Source of the DNA: Quercus robur
Lineage: Eukaryota > Streptophyta > Magnoliopsida > Fagales > Fagaceae
Length of the DNA: 64,000 nucleotides
Reading direction: 5' to 3'
Assembly (NCBI RefSeq): GCF_932294415.1
Contig: NC_065542.1
Span: forward strand, 2,683,501 to 2,747,500
In this document: positions 13,195-23,144 of the stretch, piece after piece
Layout of the letters: each line of letters starts with the position of its first letter
Position numbering within the stretch: the stretch's first letter is position 1
Notes under the pieces: generated by a model
The model's input: the letters and a program-made list of their open reading frames with translations, nothing else
What the model was told of the DNA's origin: nothing
Database searches by the model: none
Made by a program: the position numbers and the translations under genes

Positions 13195-14024
13195 ATTGTT
13201 AAATTTCTTGTTTTTTTCTGGTACAGGGACTCATGTACCCAAAAATTGGATATAAAACTTCTGACAAAAGGAAAGATAGATCTGGAGATGCATTCAACAT
13301 CATTATTCCTGGGTTTGAAGTTCCACCATGGTTAACCCATCAAAGGTTTGGGTATTCAATAAGCATAGAGCTGCCACCAAATTGGTGTAATAGCAGGTGG
13401 ATGGGATTTGCTTTGTGTGCATTTTTCAGAATAAATCGTTCTTGCTATTCAAGTGAAAGATATAGTCTTAAAGGTCACGTGATAGCTCTTGGTGATACGC
13501 CTCACGGCCCTCACCATACTTTTGAAGTTGTCATTGGGGAGACATCCTTTAAGTACAGTGTGGGTCATCTTTGGCTATTGTATTTGTCTCGTGATGATTG
13601 GCCAGCTACATGTTGGAATTATCAATGCAGTCGGATTAAGGTTGTATTTGACACCAATAGCCCAAGAGTGGAGGTGATCAAATGTGCAGTCCGTTTGATA
13701 TATGAGCAAGACGTGGAAGAGTTCAACCTAACAATTGCACAATGCAGCAGTAGCTGCATCAATACTTCTGACGGTTGGGATTGTGTCCACCATGAATTTG
13801 AAAATTCAGCAGTAGTAAAGGCTGCCAAATTTAAGGCAACCTATGATGACAATAGGGAGGCAGAACCTAGTGCAAGTTGGAGCTTTCCTGAGGAAACTGA
13901 AGGAGGTAATCACCATCTTACACGTCCTTCCTGTTACAAGTCTTATTTTATTTTACATAATTTTCTTTATTGTCTAGATTTGTCTAGATTTGTGTGTGTG
14001 TATAAACAGATACGAGAAATCTAA
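7764..14024 (+). CDS. TNL1: TIR-NB-ARC-LRR-C-JID disease resistance protein
   Basis: Five exons join in frame: 7764-8260, 10038-11133, 11932-12219, 12416-13147 and 13227-14024, all with GT-AG borders, giving about 1136 residues. Exon 1 is the TIR domain (YDVFLSFRG, WCLDEL). Exon 2 is NB-ARC: P-loop GMGGLGKST, RNBS-B GSWIIITTRDE, GLPLAL and MHD (LWMHDLL). Exons 3-4 hold LRRs. Exon 5 matches the post-LRR C-JID domain (IIIPGFEVPPW, SISIELPPNW). Such proteins are intracellular receptors whose TIR domains cleave NAD+ after effector recognition. Two oddities are SFRGMDTR in place of the usual GEDTR, and VLDNV at kinase-2 where DD is usual. A further 3' exon is possible, since a GT donor lies at 13906. 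The start ATG at 7764 was preferred because its context matches the relic at 20659. Confidence 0.88.
8261..10037 (+). other. Intron 1 of TNL1 (1777 bp)
   Basis: The intron begins GTAATTTCC and ends CTCCACAG, and it interrupts a codon after its second base. It separates TIR from NB-ARC, the usual TNL arrangement. It aligns in patches with 48400-49120, the non-transposon part of TNL3 intron 1. No gene was seen inside. Confidence 0.8.
13155..13192. repeat. CT microsatellite in TNL1 intron 4
   Basis: A run of CT dinucleotides follows just inside the exon 4 donor (intron 13148-13226). TNL3 has a shorter CT run at the same place (about 52436-52450), so the tract predates the duplication. Confidence 0.8.
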
Positions 14025-15120
14025 ACTGTGACTAGTCATAATAGGATATTGAGTAAATGTGACTACTGCAAGTGCAAGCAATCCAAATCACCCTTTGCTT
14101 TGGTATTATTGTAAATTAACCTTCAATTCTATCACATTAGATCAATACAAGTATTCTAAAGAACTTTATTTTTCAACCTACATTATCATTAGTTACAAGG
14201 AGCCTAAAAACTAGCTAAAACTCGGACTTATAAGACTTGTGGCTAATGCAAGTCTTGACAAGAATGTCAGGGAATTAAGTGAGAAGATTTTGTGGATTTG
14301 TGTGTATCATTGGTTTTCTTATTGGCAAGCACAATCCAATAATTTCTTTGTTGTTTTTTTGCTTGACTGGAAGCAAACTAATAGGCCAAAACAATTCAAA
14401 GATACCTTCTCTCTAAAATCCATTATCAAAGATCTCATATTTTCCAAGCTAAAAAATCATGCATCTTGCAATACGCAACTTAGTGCAATGCAGTTTGCTT
14501 AAATAAAACAAATAACAAGATTGATGATAGACATAGTACTTTAATTTTAGGAAAAGAATAGTTTAATGAACAATGTTCCAATTCTGTTTACCCAAAAAAA
14601 GGCTGCATGAAATAAATAATTGTATTCTTTTTTCCAAAAATCCCATTAAGTATTTATTTACCTTGCTACCACACACAAATCAAGAATTCCCCTCGAATTT
14701 CTCAAATGAGCTCAACTAGAGCCTAATCAACAATAAGGTCAAAGTATTTAAGTCCAACTCCAACTAAAGATACTCTTAACTAAACCATAAACCACTTCTT
14801 GTAGAACCACACTATTTGTCCTAACTTGCTTAAGTGGTCGATCGTGAGTGGTGGAAAATTCCTTTTACATCGATCTATCACTTATTCTCCACCACTCATA
14901 GGCTCATAGTCGACCACTTCAGAATTTTAGAAAAACTTTGACACAAAAATTGTGTCCCTAGACTTTCTTGACCGTAGACAAAGTAAGATAGTGCTATAAA
15001 TGAGATAACACTATAACCATTAAAGAGTTGACGTAAGCTCCAATTGAGGTCTAAATTCCGACTTAATAACCATCCCATAAATTAATAACAAGGCAGCCAA
15101 CAATTAATTCAAATCCTTCA
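14025..15120. other. Intergenic, TNL1 3' flank
   Basis: This is AT-rich sequence without a convincing gene. An imperfect inverted repeat lies at about 14831-14936, with arms beginning AAGTGGTCGA and ending TCGACCACTT, and may be a small foldback element. Confidence 0.5.
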
Positions 15121-15412
15121 TGTTAAAGTTGTTGTGTGATTGTGATCGATTGAATGATGAGCGGGGGTATCAAAGAGAGAGAGTGAATACAAGGTTAACG
15201 TGGTTCAGCCTAATGGCTTATGTCCACGGCATAAAGCCCTTAATGGCTTCATCTTGTCTATTAAGCTCTTTAGTTTACGATGAAACCAATGTGTGGTTTA
15301 TATACTAGACTAATCCTAAGCTAACTGTAGACTAACTCAAAGTTAATTTGCTTGTTCTACTAGTATATGGGCCTACAATTGGTTTGGCCACTTGACCATT
15401 ATATGTCTAACA
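15121..15412 (+). mobile_element. Candidate solo LTR (Copia-like)
   Basis: The segment starts TGTTAAAG and ends GTCTAACA. It contains AACGTGGTTCAGCC and GTCCACGGC, motifs I associate with plant Copia LTRs. Flanks are CTTCA and CTTAA, a five-base match with one difference. No internal region or partner LTR was found. Confidence 0.45.
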
Positions 15413-16090
15413 CTTAAAATGCCCCAATGAAGTTTTACCTAACCTCCCAAACAAACTTTAGCCCAATTTAACAAAATCAAGCTAAACCATCTCCCATATT
15501 CCTGAATAAATTCTTAACAACTGCCAATTTGCAATATAAGGTGCCGTACATCCCCGATTAATTCAAATAGCCCAAGATATCAAATAAATCTTAAAAACAT
15601 GCTTTTAGAAGTTCAAATAAGTTTAATAGTTTTTTCTAGTTATTCCAAATAAATGGTTCTACAAGTTTTAGGAAAAATCCAATTTTTAATGGTTATTGAG
15701 ATTTGATTTTTATTAATTTAGTTATCGAATTATTAAAAAAATACTTATTAATAACTACCATAATTGTGAAATTTCACATTTTAAAAGAATAAATCAGAAA
15801 TATCATATCATATATTTCTTATCCAAAAAAAGAAAAAAAGAAAAAGAGAAACTTATCAAAATATTAGATTTTTTTAAAAGAATTTAATGGTTATTACTCA
15901 TTTTTAAAAACTAAAATAAACATAAAATATGTGTAAAATTTTTTAAGTAACCTAAATATTAATTAATTAATGTGCTCCCGCCTTGTTGTGTCCTAATTTT
16001 TCAAGAATTGCCATGTCATGTCTGTGTCTGTGCCTCATTGGTGATAACATGGTGGGGAGTGGAGGTGACAATGGCTATGTGTGTGTGTGT
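15413..16090. other. Intergenic, AT-rich
   Basis: Nothing recognisable was found apart from short homopolymer runs and a GT microsatellite at 16079-16096. Confidence 0.5.
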
Positions 16091-16096
16091 GTGTGT

Positions 16097-16695
16097 AGAC
16101 ATGATTTTTGTGTTTTAAATGACATCTCTAGGTTAGGGGGATTTATAATTATTATAAACAATCATTATTTTCTAGTAATGCTATTCTATTTACTTTAAAT
16201 TTGTATGTAAATATTATTTTGATGATGCTAGTTATAGAAATAAAAAGGAATTTTCTTCCATTATCACAGTGGAAAAATACCATTTGAAAGAGTTTAGTCA
16301 TGATCCTCCTGAAAATGAAATAAATTTTTTTAGTCTATGACTCTGTCACTTTTCGTTGCGAACTACTCCTGTGTGTGTAAATTATTAAGTCTATGTCACT
16401 TTTCCTTGCAAACTAACTCTGTGCATGGACATAATTTTGTTTTTTAAATGATGTCTCCAGGTTATGGAAATTTATAAATATTATAAATAATTAGCATTTA
16501 CTAGTATTTCTTTTCTATTTTTTGTAAATTTGTAAGTAAATATTATCTTGGTGAGGTTGGTTATAGAAATAAAAAAGGAATTCTCTTCCTTATCATGGTG
16601 GTAGATACCATTTGAAAGAGTTTAGTCGTGACCCTCCTTAAAGTGAAATAGAATTATATAGCTAGTCTATGTCCCTTTTCCTTGTGAACTACCAC
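16097..16695. repeat. Diverged tandem repeat, two copies of about 0.3 kb
   Basis: Copy 1 (about 16097-16395) and copy 2 (about 16427-16695) share ordered landmarks: ACATGATTTT/ACATAATTTT, GGTTATAGAAATAAAA, CATTTGAAAGAGTTTAGTC and TTTTCSTTGYGAACTAC. They look clearly diverged. No coding potential was seen. Confidence 0.65.
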
Positions 16696-17107
16696 TAAGG
16701 GAGATTTTGAAGAAAAGTTTTTGTGTATTGGATGCAAATCCTTATTGTTCATTCAAAACACAATGGATGTAGTCCTAGTTTGTTGCCATTAACAATCACA
16801 TAATGAGGGTTGAGCCCATATGCTCAATTATGGAAGATGTAAATCCTGATATATAATTTGAAAAATCCAATAGTCCAATAATCACAAAGTGAAGTTTAGG
16901 AAGAAAATAGAGATATGCCAACACATGGGAAGATTATAATGTTATGGAGAAAATAAATTTTTTTAGAGTTGGCTATGTACTATGACTTTCTAGCACTTTC
17001 ATGATTAAAGAATGTCATGTCTTGACCTACCATGATTGATTGCACCTTCATTTTGATAATAAAATTTTCTAGTGGACAATAAATAGAGTTTTCGCATGTA
17101 ATTTTTT

Positions 17108-18123
17108 GTGTTCGTGTGCTCAATTTTGATTACTCTTCTTGTTCTTGCAACTGTAGCAATAGGCAAAACAAAAGATGAGGAGGAGAGTATAAGTGAGCAA
17201 TTTAGGTGGTCAAAACAAATGCAATGTTTGATAATTGAGATACTTGCTAATGAGGCTACTAAAGGTAATAAGCCATCCAATACATTTATGCCTGGATCAT
17301 TCGCTCTAGCAGCCCAAGCAATTAGTGACAAATTTGGGGTTGAATGCCAACCTGAACATGTGGAAAATTGTCTTCAAACTATCAAAGGCATTTGGAGAAT
17401 CATTACACAACTTTGTAACAGAAAGAATTGTTTTAGATGGGATGACAATTTGAAAATGATTACGTGTGAAAAGAAAGTGTATGACGAGGAAGTAATGGTA
17501 TGAGGCATATTTTCATCAATATGTAGGTGTTCTATTAGGGATTGATATCTTCCTAACTAATTTTGTTTTTGTTTTTGTATAAAAAACAGGCACATCCTGA
17601 TCATGACCAATATTTGAATAAAAAGATTGAGATGTATAATGAGATGGCTTTGCTTTTTGGTAAAGACACAACAAGATGGAGTTCTGCAAAGTCTTTTAGT
17701 GATATTGATTCAGAAAAAAGGATTGTTGACTTGGAGTCCAATTGTAAGGACATTACTGATTTTGAGAAGGCGTCAAAAGGGAAACAAGTTGGTTCTTCAA
17801 ATACAGCTTTCTCTCAAGCAAGGTCTCATAGAAAAAGGAGTCGTGCTAATGTCAACCAAGATGCTAATAATGATAAGTTTTCCAAACAACTTGGAAAGAT
17901 TGAGTTAGCAATAAAAAAACTCAAAAAAGATCAACTTGATGTGAATGAGCTTTATGAAGAAGTTATGAAAATAAAAAGGTTTGACAAAGTTATGCTTGAA
18001 TCTGCTCTTGACTATTTGGTAATTAATGAAAGGGTAGGAAGGGCATTCATGGCCAAAAACACTAGACTACGAACGTTGTGGTTAGAGAGTTTCTGTAACA
18101 AAAATGGTGGATATGGGAATTAG
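17108..18123 (+). CDS. MYB/SANT-like DNA-binding protein (L10-interacting MYB-like family)
   Basis: Two exons, 17108-17497 and 17590-18123, join in phase 0 at a GT-AG intron to give about 307 residues. The first holds a Myb/SANT-like trihelix-type domain (FRWSKQMQ, WDDNLKMITC). The second has a basic linker and a C-terminal helical block ending NTRLRTLWLESFCN. The same architecture occurs in plant LIMYB-like proteins and in accessory proteins of PIF/Harbinger transposons, including the one at 36541-38081 here. No transposase or terminal repeats were found nearby. The true start is uncertain. The hydrophobic N-terminus from 17108 looks like translated intron, and an acceptor (CTGTAG) near 17155 would give a shorter first exon. 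It may be a host gene or a transposon remnant. Confidence 0.6.
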
Positions 18124-18278
18124 ATAGTAATGTTTTAAATTTGTACAAGGATCTGAACTAATAAATCTTACGAAGTATTAGAATGATGGAAATGTAAGAT
18201 GGTTAAACATTGATGATTGATTTTGGCTATATATTTTGGATATTCAAGCATGTTGAACTACAACTTCTTCTCTTCTTC

Positions 18279-18282
<4 letters not shown>

Positions 18283-18314
<32 letters not shown>

Positions 18315-18351
18315 TTGAGTGTGTGGGGGGTTTGGGGGGGGGGGGGGGGTG
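18283..18351. repeat. Poly-pyrimidine and poly-G tract
   Basis: A CTTTT-rich and poly-T run is followed by an interrupted G run of about 30 bases. Long G runs are assembly-error-prone, so lengths here are uncertain. Confidence 0.7.
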
Positions 18352-18439
18352 TTAATGCATTTGTTGGATGTTTCGAAACCATTTTTTTTGTTTATTGGAA
18401 GCATATAATTTATGATTTTTTTTATTAATCTAGCTATAG

Positions 18440-18935
18440 TATCAAATGAGCATTAACTTTAGTATTCAGTCTTAAATATATTCCTTGCTGTTCAAAAAAG
18501 TAAAGTTTCAAACAAGTTCACTATTAAAGTAATATTTTTTTTTAGATTATAAAAGAGGCCTATATATTTAAGAGGAAATTATCTGTGAGTACTGAGTAGT
18601 TATGCTTGTCATAAAACTCTGTTATTTTCTACTATGCATCAAGTGTCATTAAATTATACTAGAGTATAATTTCTATCTTGTATAAAAAAAAAAATAATAA
18701 TAATAATAATGTAGTTAGAGGACATGGCTGGCAACGTTTGGGAGCCATGTATATATTCTCTAGTTTTCAGTCTAGTATGTTCCTTTTGGGCCTTCGTTTT
18801 ATAGGACTTGTTCTAGTGGAAAGTTATGGCCTAACCATCATATTTTCTTTCTTCAAATTAAATCAGCATATCAGGCCAATGTAGAATTAGCTATTTTTCC
18901 TTGGTATTGCTAGAGGAATCAGCTGGCAACATATC
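18440..18935 (+). pseudogene. Duplicated TNL flank with MATE transporter exon relic (copy 1)
   Basis: About 18440-18900 matches flank copies before 22330, 25015 and 55131, for example AATCAGCATATCAGGCCAAT. A short coding relic follows at 18905-18935 reading GIARGISWQH. That corresponds to the start of a late exon of plant MATE (DTX) efflux carriers, where GVARGCGWQHIGAYVNLG is typical. It then breaks off. MATE carriers export drugs and metabolites across membranes. This copy cannot encode one. Confidence 0.5.
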
Positions 18936-18947
18936 CTCCTTGACATT

Positions 18948-19120
18948 GTTAAAAATGAAAATTTCAATAATGTTATTGTAGAGAGAGATGCTCTACAGGT
19001 AGTTCAAGTTATTCCAAGAAAATCCCAGTTGGTCATAGTTGTTGTAAATCGACTTCAAAGCATGATTTTGAAGGGCCTTTGTTCCCTAGCAGCTTTCATG
19101 GAGATACGATTTAAGCATTA
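18948..19120 (+). pseudogene. RNase H-like domain fragment
   Basis: An open stretch of about 57 codons includes NNVIVERDALQVVQVI and, further on, LAAFMEIRFKH. This resembles the end of plant RNase H (RVT_3-type) domains found in LINEs and related host proteins, where ESD.L.VV...I and F..V...H are typical. It begins directly after the MATE relic and stops after H. It is a fragment of unknown source. Confidence 0.35.
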
Positions 19121-19149
19121 AGCCCTGTTGTATACTTTTATGTATGATT

Positions 19150-20072
19150 CATCTGGGTGTTGTTAGGGTTTGTATTGACACAATTTTAAAAGTTTAGGGC
19201 TTAATTTTAAATTAGCAGAATTATCAAGTTTAATTTGTAATATAGTCTTATTATATACCTCCTATGGTTTTCTTCTCAAAGGAGGAAAAAAAAAAAAAAA
19301 AACTCCTATGGTTTAATTTTAAAATTATAAGATTTAATTTGAAATTACACTTAAAATATAATGCTTTTTTATAGAACAATACAACGTTTAAATGTACTAT
19401 ACTCTTAAAAAAAAAAAAAAAAAAACCCTAAATTTTCCTAACAAGGAGAGATGAAACTCTTCTAAATAAATTGAGATGAAAACTTTTTTTTTTTTTTTTT
19501 TGAGAAAAAGGTGAGAGGAATTTTATTTTATTTTTTAATTTTTTGAGAGAAGGGATTTTACTGATGGATGCCCTTAGGGCATCTATTAATAAATTATCTT
19601 AGGAAATCATTTTATTATGGAAAAAGAAAAAAATAACTAACTTTTTTACAATTTTTTTTTTTTATATTTTTCTTAAAAGTGGTATTAAAACTTTCTAAAA
19701 TGGTTTATTAAAATATGTCCTATGGGCATTCATTAATAAAACCATTTTACTTAAGGACAAAATTTAGTAACAAAATTGATTGTAAATTAAGGCTACAACC
19801 TTACTCAATATTTTTTTATTGGAGATGAATTTTGACAAATCTACCATTGGATTACATGTTTTCTCATATCTTCCATGCTTGCAAATTTTTAGAAAATTAA
19901 AGATTAATAATTATGTAATCAATAAATTATTTAAATTGCAAGTTTTGTAGTTTAAAATTATACAAAAAATATAAGCTTATAAATCATATAGTAAATAATA
20001 TCTGAATTACACAAAATTTGACATGTGTATTAAAATCATAAAGAATATGCAATCCAACGATTGGAGTTTCAA
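19150..20072. other. Intergenic, AT-rich with A/T runs
   Basis: This holds one MITE (19559-19735) and several A or T runs. CTCCTATGGTTT is repeated at about 19259 and 19303 on either side of an A-tailed segment, possibly a tiny truncated retroposon. No gene was seen. Confidence 0.5.
19559..19735. mobile_element. Small MITE, family member 2
   Basis: Ends GATGGATGCCCTTAGGGCAT and ATGGGCATTCATTAATA are inverted relative to each other. It is related to the copy at 6257-6419, including the motif GTGGTATYAAAACT inside the right half. Confidence 0.5.
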
Positions 20073-20237
20073 CCACCGCACATCCTTGGTGTGATAGTCA
20101 CTCTACATGTATAAGTGCTTGTGGGGTGTGGTGGGTAAGGGCCGGGATTCAAGTCTCTAGGAGAGAGTTTCCCATATATATATACTTAGATTAGGTTAGA
20201 GTAGAATTCTATCTTATATTCAAAAAAAAAAAAAAAA
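20073..20237 (+). mobile_element. tRNA-derived SINE (copy 1)
   Basis: A pol III A-box-like TGGTGTGATAGTCACT lies near the 5' end, a B-box-like GGGATTCAAGTCTC about 50 bp later, and a poly-A tail at 20222-20237. A 16-bp target duplication with two differences flanks it (ACGATTGGAGTTTCAA at 20057-20072 and ATGATTGAAGTTTCAA at 20238-20253). Confidence 0.8.
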
Positions 20238-20403
20238 ATGATTGAAGTTTCAAAATAGCTAGTAATGTTAATTTTTTTAAATATAAGTTGTAATTTTAAG
20301 TTACTGTCAATTTTATAACTAAACATTATATTTTAATTAATTTAAAATTTAAAATTAATGATTAATGGAATAATAGATAGCTTAAAGGCACGTTAACCGG
20401 GCC

Positions 20404-20446
20404 CTTCTATAAATTCAGCTTATTCTTAACTTTATTGACCAGTTGC
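20404..20446 (+). promoter_or_regulatory. Promoter remnant of the TIR relic
   Basis: TATAAAT (20409-20415) and a W-box core TTGACC (20436-20441) lie upstream of the collapsed TIR exon. They suggest that the promoter region was duplicated with the gene. Confidence 0.35.
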
Positions 20447-20658
20447 CGGTTTTAGCCCAGCGTTGATTTCCTCTGCCTTTTGCTCTCTCCCATTCACAGT
20501 CACTGCTCCTATTTTTCATTACCCAAATCACTTTTCACTCGCATTCATCTCTCACAATCAAATTGTTTTCTTCTTCACTAATTTATGTATGTTCCTTTTT
20601 TCTTCAGTTCTATACATATTGTGCTTCAAATTTTATCTCTATATTTCCTATGGCTTCC

Positions 20659-20848
20659 ATGAAAACTCAAAGGAGGGTCTATGTCATCACCATCACCTTC
20701 TTCTTCTTCTTCTTCTTCAACACCTCAGTCTCAGTGGAAATAAAAGGTGTTTCTCAGTTTTAGAAAAATCGTTTGTTAAACCCAAAAAATGTGGAGAGCT
20801 GCTTTGAGAGAAGTGGCCAATCTCTCTGGTTAGTATTTACAAAGATAC
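20659..20848 (+). pseudogene. TNL2 relic: collapsed TIR exon
   Basis: The start matches TNL1 exon 1 at base level: CCATGAAAACTCAAAGGAG against CCATGAACACTCAAGGAG, then the serine-rich leader. Just after the segment coding for the start of the TIR strand it jumps to sequence matching the end of the exon (GAGAGAAGTGGC, then TCTCTGGTT). About 300 bp of the TIR core is missing. The splice donor seen in TNL1 (GAGAGGTAATT) reads AGATACCTAATT here. No NB-ARC or LRR sequence follows. It cannot make a receptor. Confidence 0.75.
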
Positions 20849-21309
20849 CTAATTTTCATTACTAATTTATTTCTGTTGATATTTAAATGACAAGTCTTTA
20901 TTTCATATACGATGGAAGTATATAAATTGCTATTAGAATGTAGCATAACATGCATGGATTGAAACATTACAACATGTAGTATATAATAGTTAAATTTCTG
21001 TTGCAATCAGTGCTTATACTATTACAAATAGTTTGTGAACCCTGCCCTTTTGCTATTAAAAGTGTTGGTGGTGCATTTAACAAAAAGAACGTAACTTTCT
21101 TTGAATTTTAACTATATTGTTATTGTTTATTATCTTCATTATATATATTTCTTTGATAAATTACTATTTGACTTTTTCAATTTGGCCATTTTACAATTTA
21201 ATCGATAAAATTTCAATTATTGAATTTAAATCCCTAAAATGAGACTGTTATGATTCTGTCCAATTTAGGGGTGGGTCCAAAAGATCCCAACTTAATAGAT
21301 ATTGTATGT
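20849..21309. other. Remnant of TNL2 intron 1 and unassigned AT-rich DNA
   Basis: The first part resembles the intron 1 starts of TNL1 and TNL3 (GTTGATATTTAAATGAC). The remainder shows no gene. Exons 2-5 would be expected here and are absent. Confidence 0.5.
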
Positions 21310-22332
21310 CTTTCAAGTAGTTGAATATATGATCTAGACTAGATAGGAAATATATTCTCAGGCTTTACTCTTATACTGCTCTATGGATTTTGCTAAGGTA
21401 GATTGTTCAGTCCTATTTCGGAATCCTATTTGTAATTGTCCAAGCATTATGCTAATTTTCATATTCACCTTGTGCTGCGAATTCTAGAGAATTCTGCCAA
21501 ATAAATTTTTGACATGTGAAAACTATACACTGCATACTTCTTTTGGCATGTCTAACGTGATTATACTTTAGAATCATTGGAGCCATGCCTTCAAAAACAG
21601 TCAAGAAGCAACTTTAATTACACTCATTAGGAATGAGTCAATAATTATGGTACCATACTGACTCAAGGTTTTTCAATTGAGGCTACTGATATTGAATTTG
21701 CACAAGCATTTCTGTCAATCTAACTGTGTTTTTTCTATTTCTTTTTTTTTTTGGATAAAAATCCTGATATGTTGTAATGAATTTATATATTATGATGATT
21801 TGGAAATGTATTCGTGTGATATATCCTTCTTTCATAATGAGAATATGGTCAGGATCTTTTCTTTTCCTTTCCTTTTTTGACAGGTTCTAGTCAATATTAG
21901 ATATGATATATATGGTTTCAATTATTAGGTTTTCATAGGATGAAGTAAAGTTAAATTGAGCCTACAAGCTATACTTTTAGGTGCCTTTCTCACATTTATC
22001 TCATGTAGTGTATTTGAGTTAATCTACATGAGAGCATGAGTTGTGAATTTTGGCAAAGTTTTAAAAGCTATTACTTTTTCTTTTTTTTTTCTCAATCACA
22101 CTATGATCAAATAAGCATTAACTCAGTCTTTATTCTAGAATATGTACTTATAATTAAAAAGTCTACAAATACTTTTGAAAGCTTCAAACAATTTCACCCT
22201 TGATGTAATCTTCTTCCTGGGACTTGCCTACTTGATAGATAAGGGCCTTACGGCCTAACCATTATATTGTTAATATCTTTCTTCAAAATAAACCAGCATA
22301 TCAAGCTAATGTAGAAGTTGTGATTTTTCCTT

Positions 22333-22588
22333 TATATCACCGGAGGAATCGGCTAGCAACATAGAGGAGCCTATGTCTATTTTGGAGCATATTATCTGGT
22401 TGGGACACCAGTATGTGCTGTTGTGGCCTTTGTTAAATCCTTAAGAGTCCTTCAGATTGGATTTAAAGACAGGGTGTATTATACAAGCTTATTTATTTAT
22501 ATTGCTAAAATGTACAAGCATTTTTGTTTGCTCATGGAACAAGTTTCACAAATTGGCAAAAGCAGGTTACTAGTACAAAAATTCTTCC
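22333..22588 (+). pseudogene. MATE transporter exon relic (copy 2)
   Basis: DNA matching the relic at 25015-25240 contains GGAGCATATTATCTGGTTG and ACAAGTTTCACAAATTGGC, which in that copy encode GAYYLV and TSFTNW. The reading frame is disrupted more than once here. A solo LTR cuts off the tail. Confidence 0.6.
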
Positions 22589-23144
22589 TGTGGGAACCAG
22601 AGGTGAGACTATTGGGCTTGAACTCACTTGGGCTCACAATTTATTTGTAGAGTGGGCTTCAAGATTTCCTACTTTGGGTCGTTCTCGGCAGAAAGACTCA
22701 AAGCAATATTCATTCTCTCTTCCTCCTTGATTGTTTTCTCTCTTTTTTTCTGAACCCCCTCCTCTTCCCAAACTTCTGCTATTTATAGCTAAGGTTAGTG
22801 GGGAGATTATGATTACAGCCACCGCTAGTACTATTGAAGGTCCAATATTATCTGCTTTAAGTGGGTGTTTAGGTGAGAGTGGGATGCAACAATTATGGCC
22901 TTGGAACTTAGTTCCAGTTTAGTCGATTGTGCTCGGTAATGCAGTTCCCCGAGCATTTCATGATTTTCCTGGACAGGGTTCATATGCTTGTTCGGGAAAG
23001 CTTATGCCGAACACTTCTCAGGATTCGAGACCTAAAACTTGTTTTTACATGAAGGTAGTTTCAAGAAGGGCTTAGGGCAATGGGGCCGTTCCATTGGGCC
23101 TGGGCCCAGGGCCTATATGGGTCTTGGGATCTCGGTGCCGTACA
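22589..23144 (+). mobile_element. Solo LTR
   Basis: A 556-bp segment runs from TGTGGGAACC to GTGCCGTACA between perfect CTTCC duplications (22584-22588 and 23145-23149). A TATA-like TATTTATAG lies near 22780. No internal region or second LTR is present, which fits LTR-LTR recombination. It sits inside MATE relic copy 2. Confidence 0.8.

Noticed and set aside
14831-14936. Foldback transposon
   Set aside because: The imperfect inverted repeat is short, and no target duplication or second copy was seen. It is kept only as a note in the intergenic entry.
20463-20807. A 114-codon frame as a real small gene
   Set aside because: It spans the promoter and collapsed TIR exon of a TNL relic and includes a CTT microsatellite.
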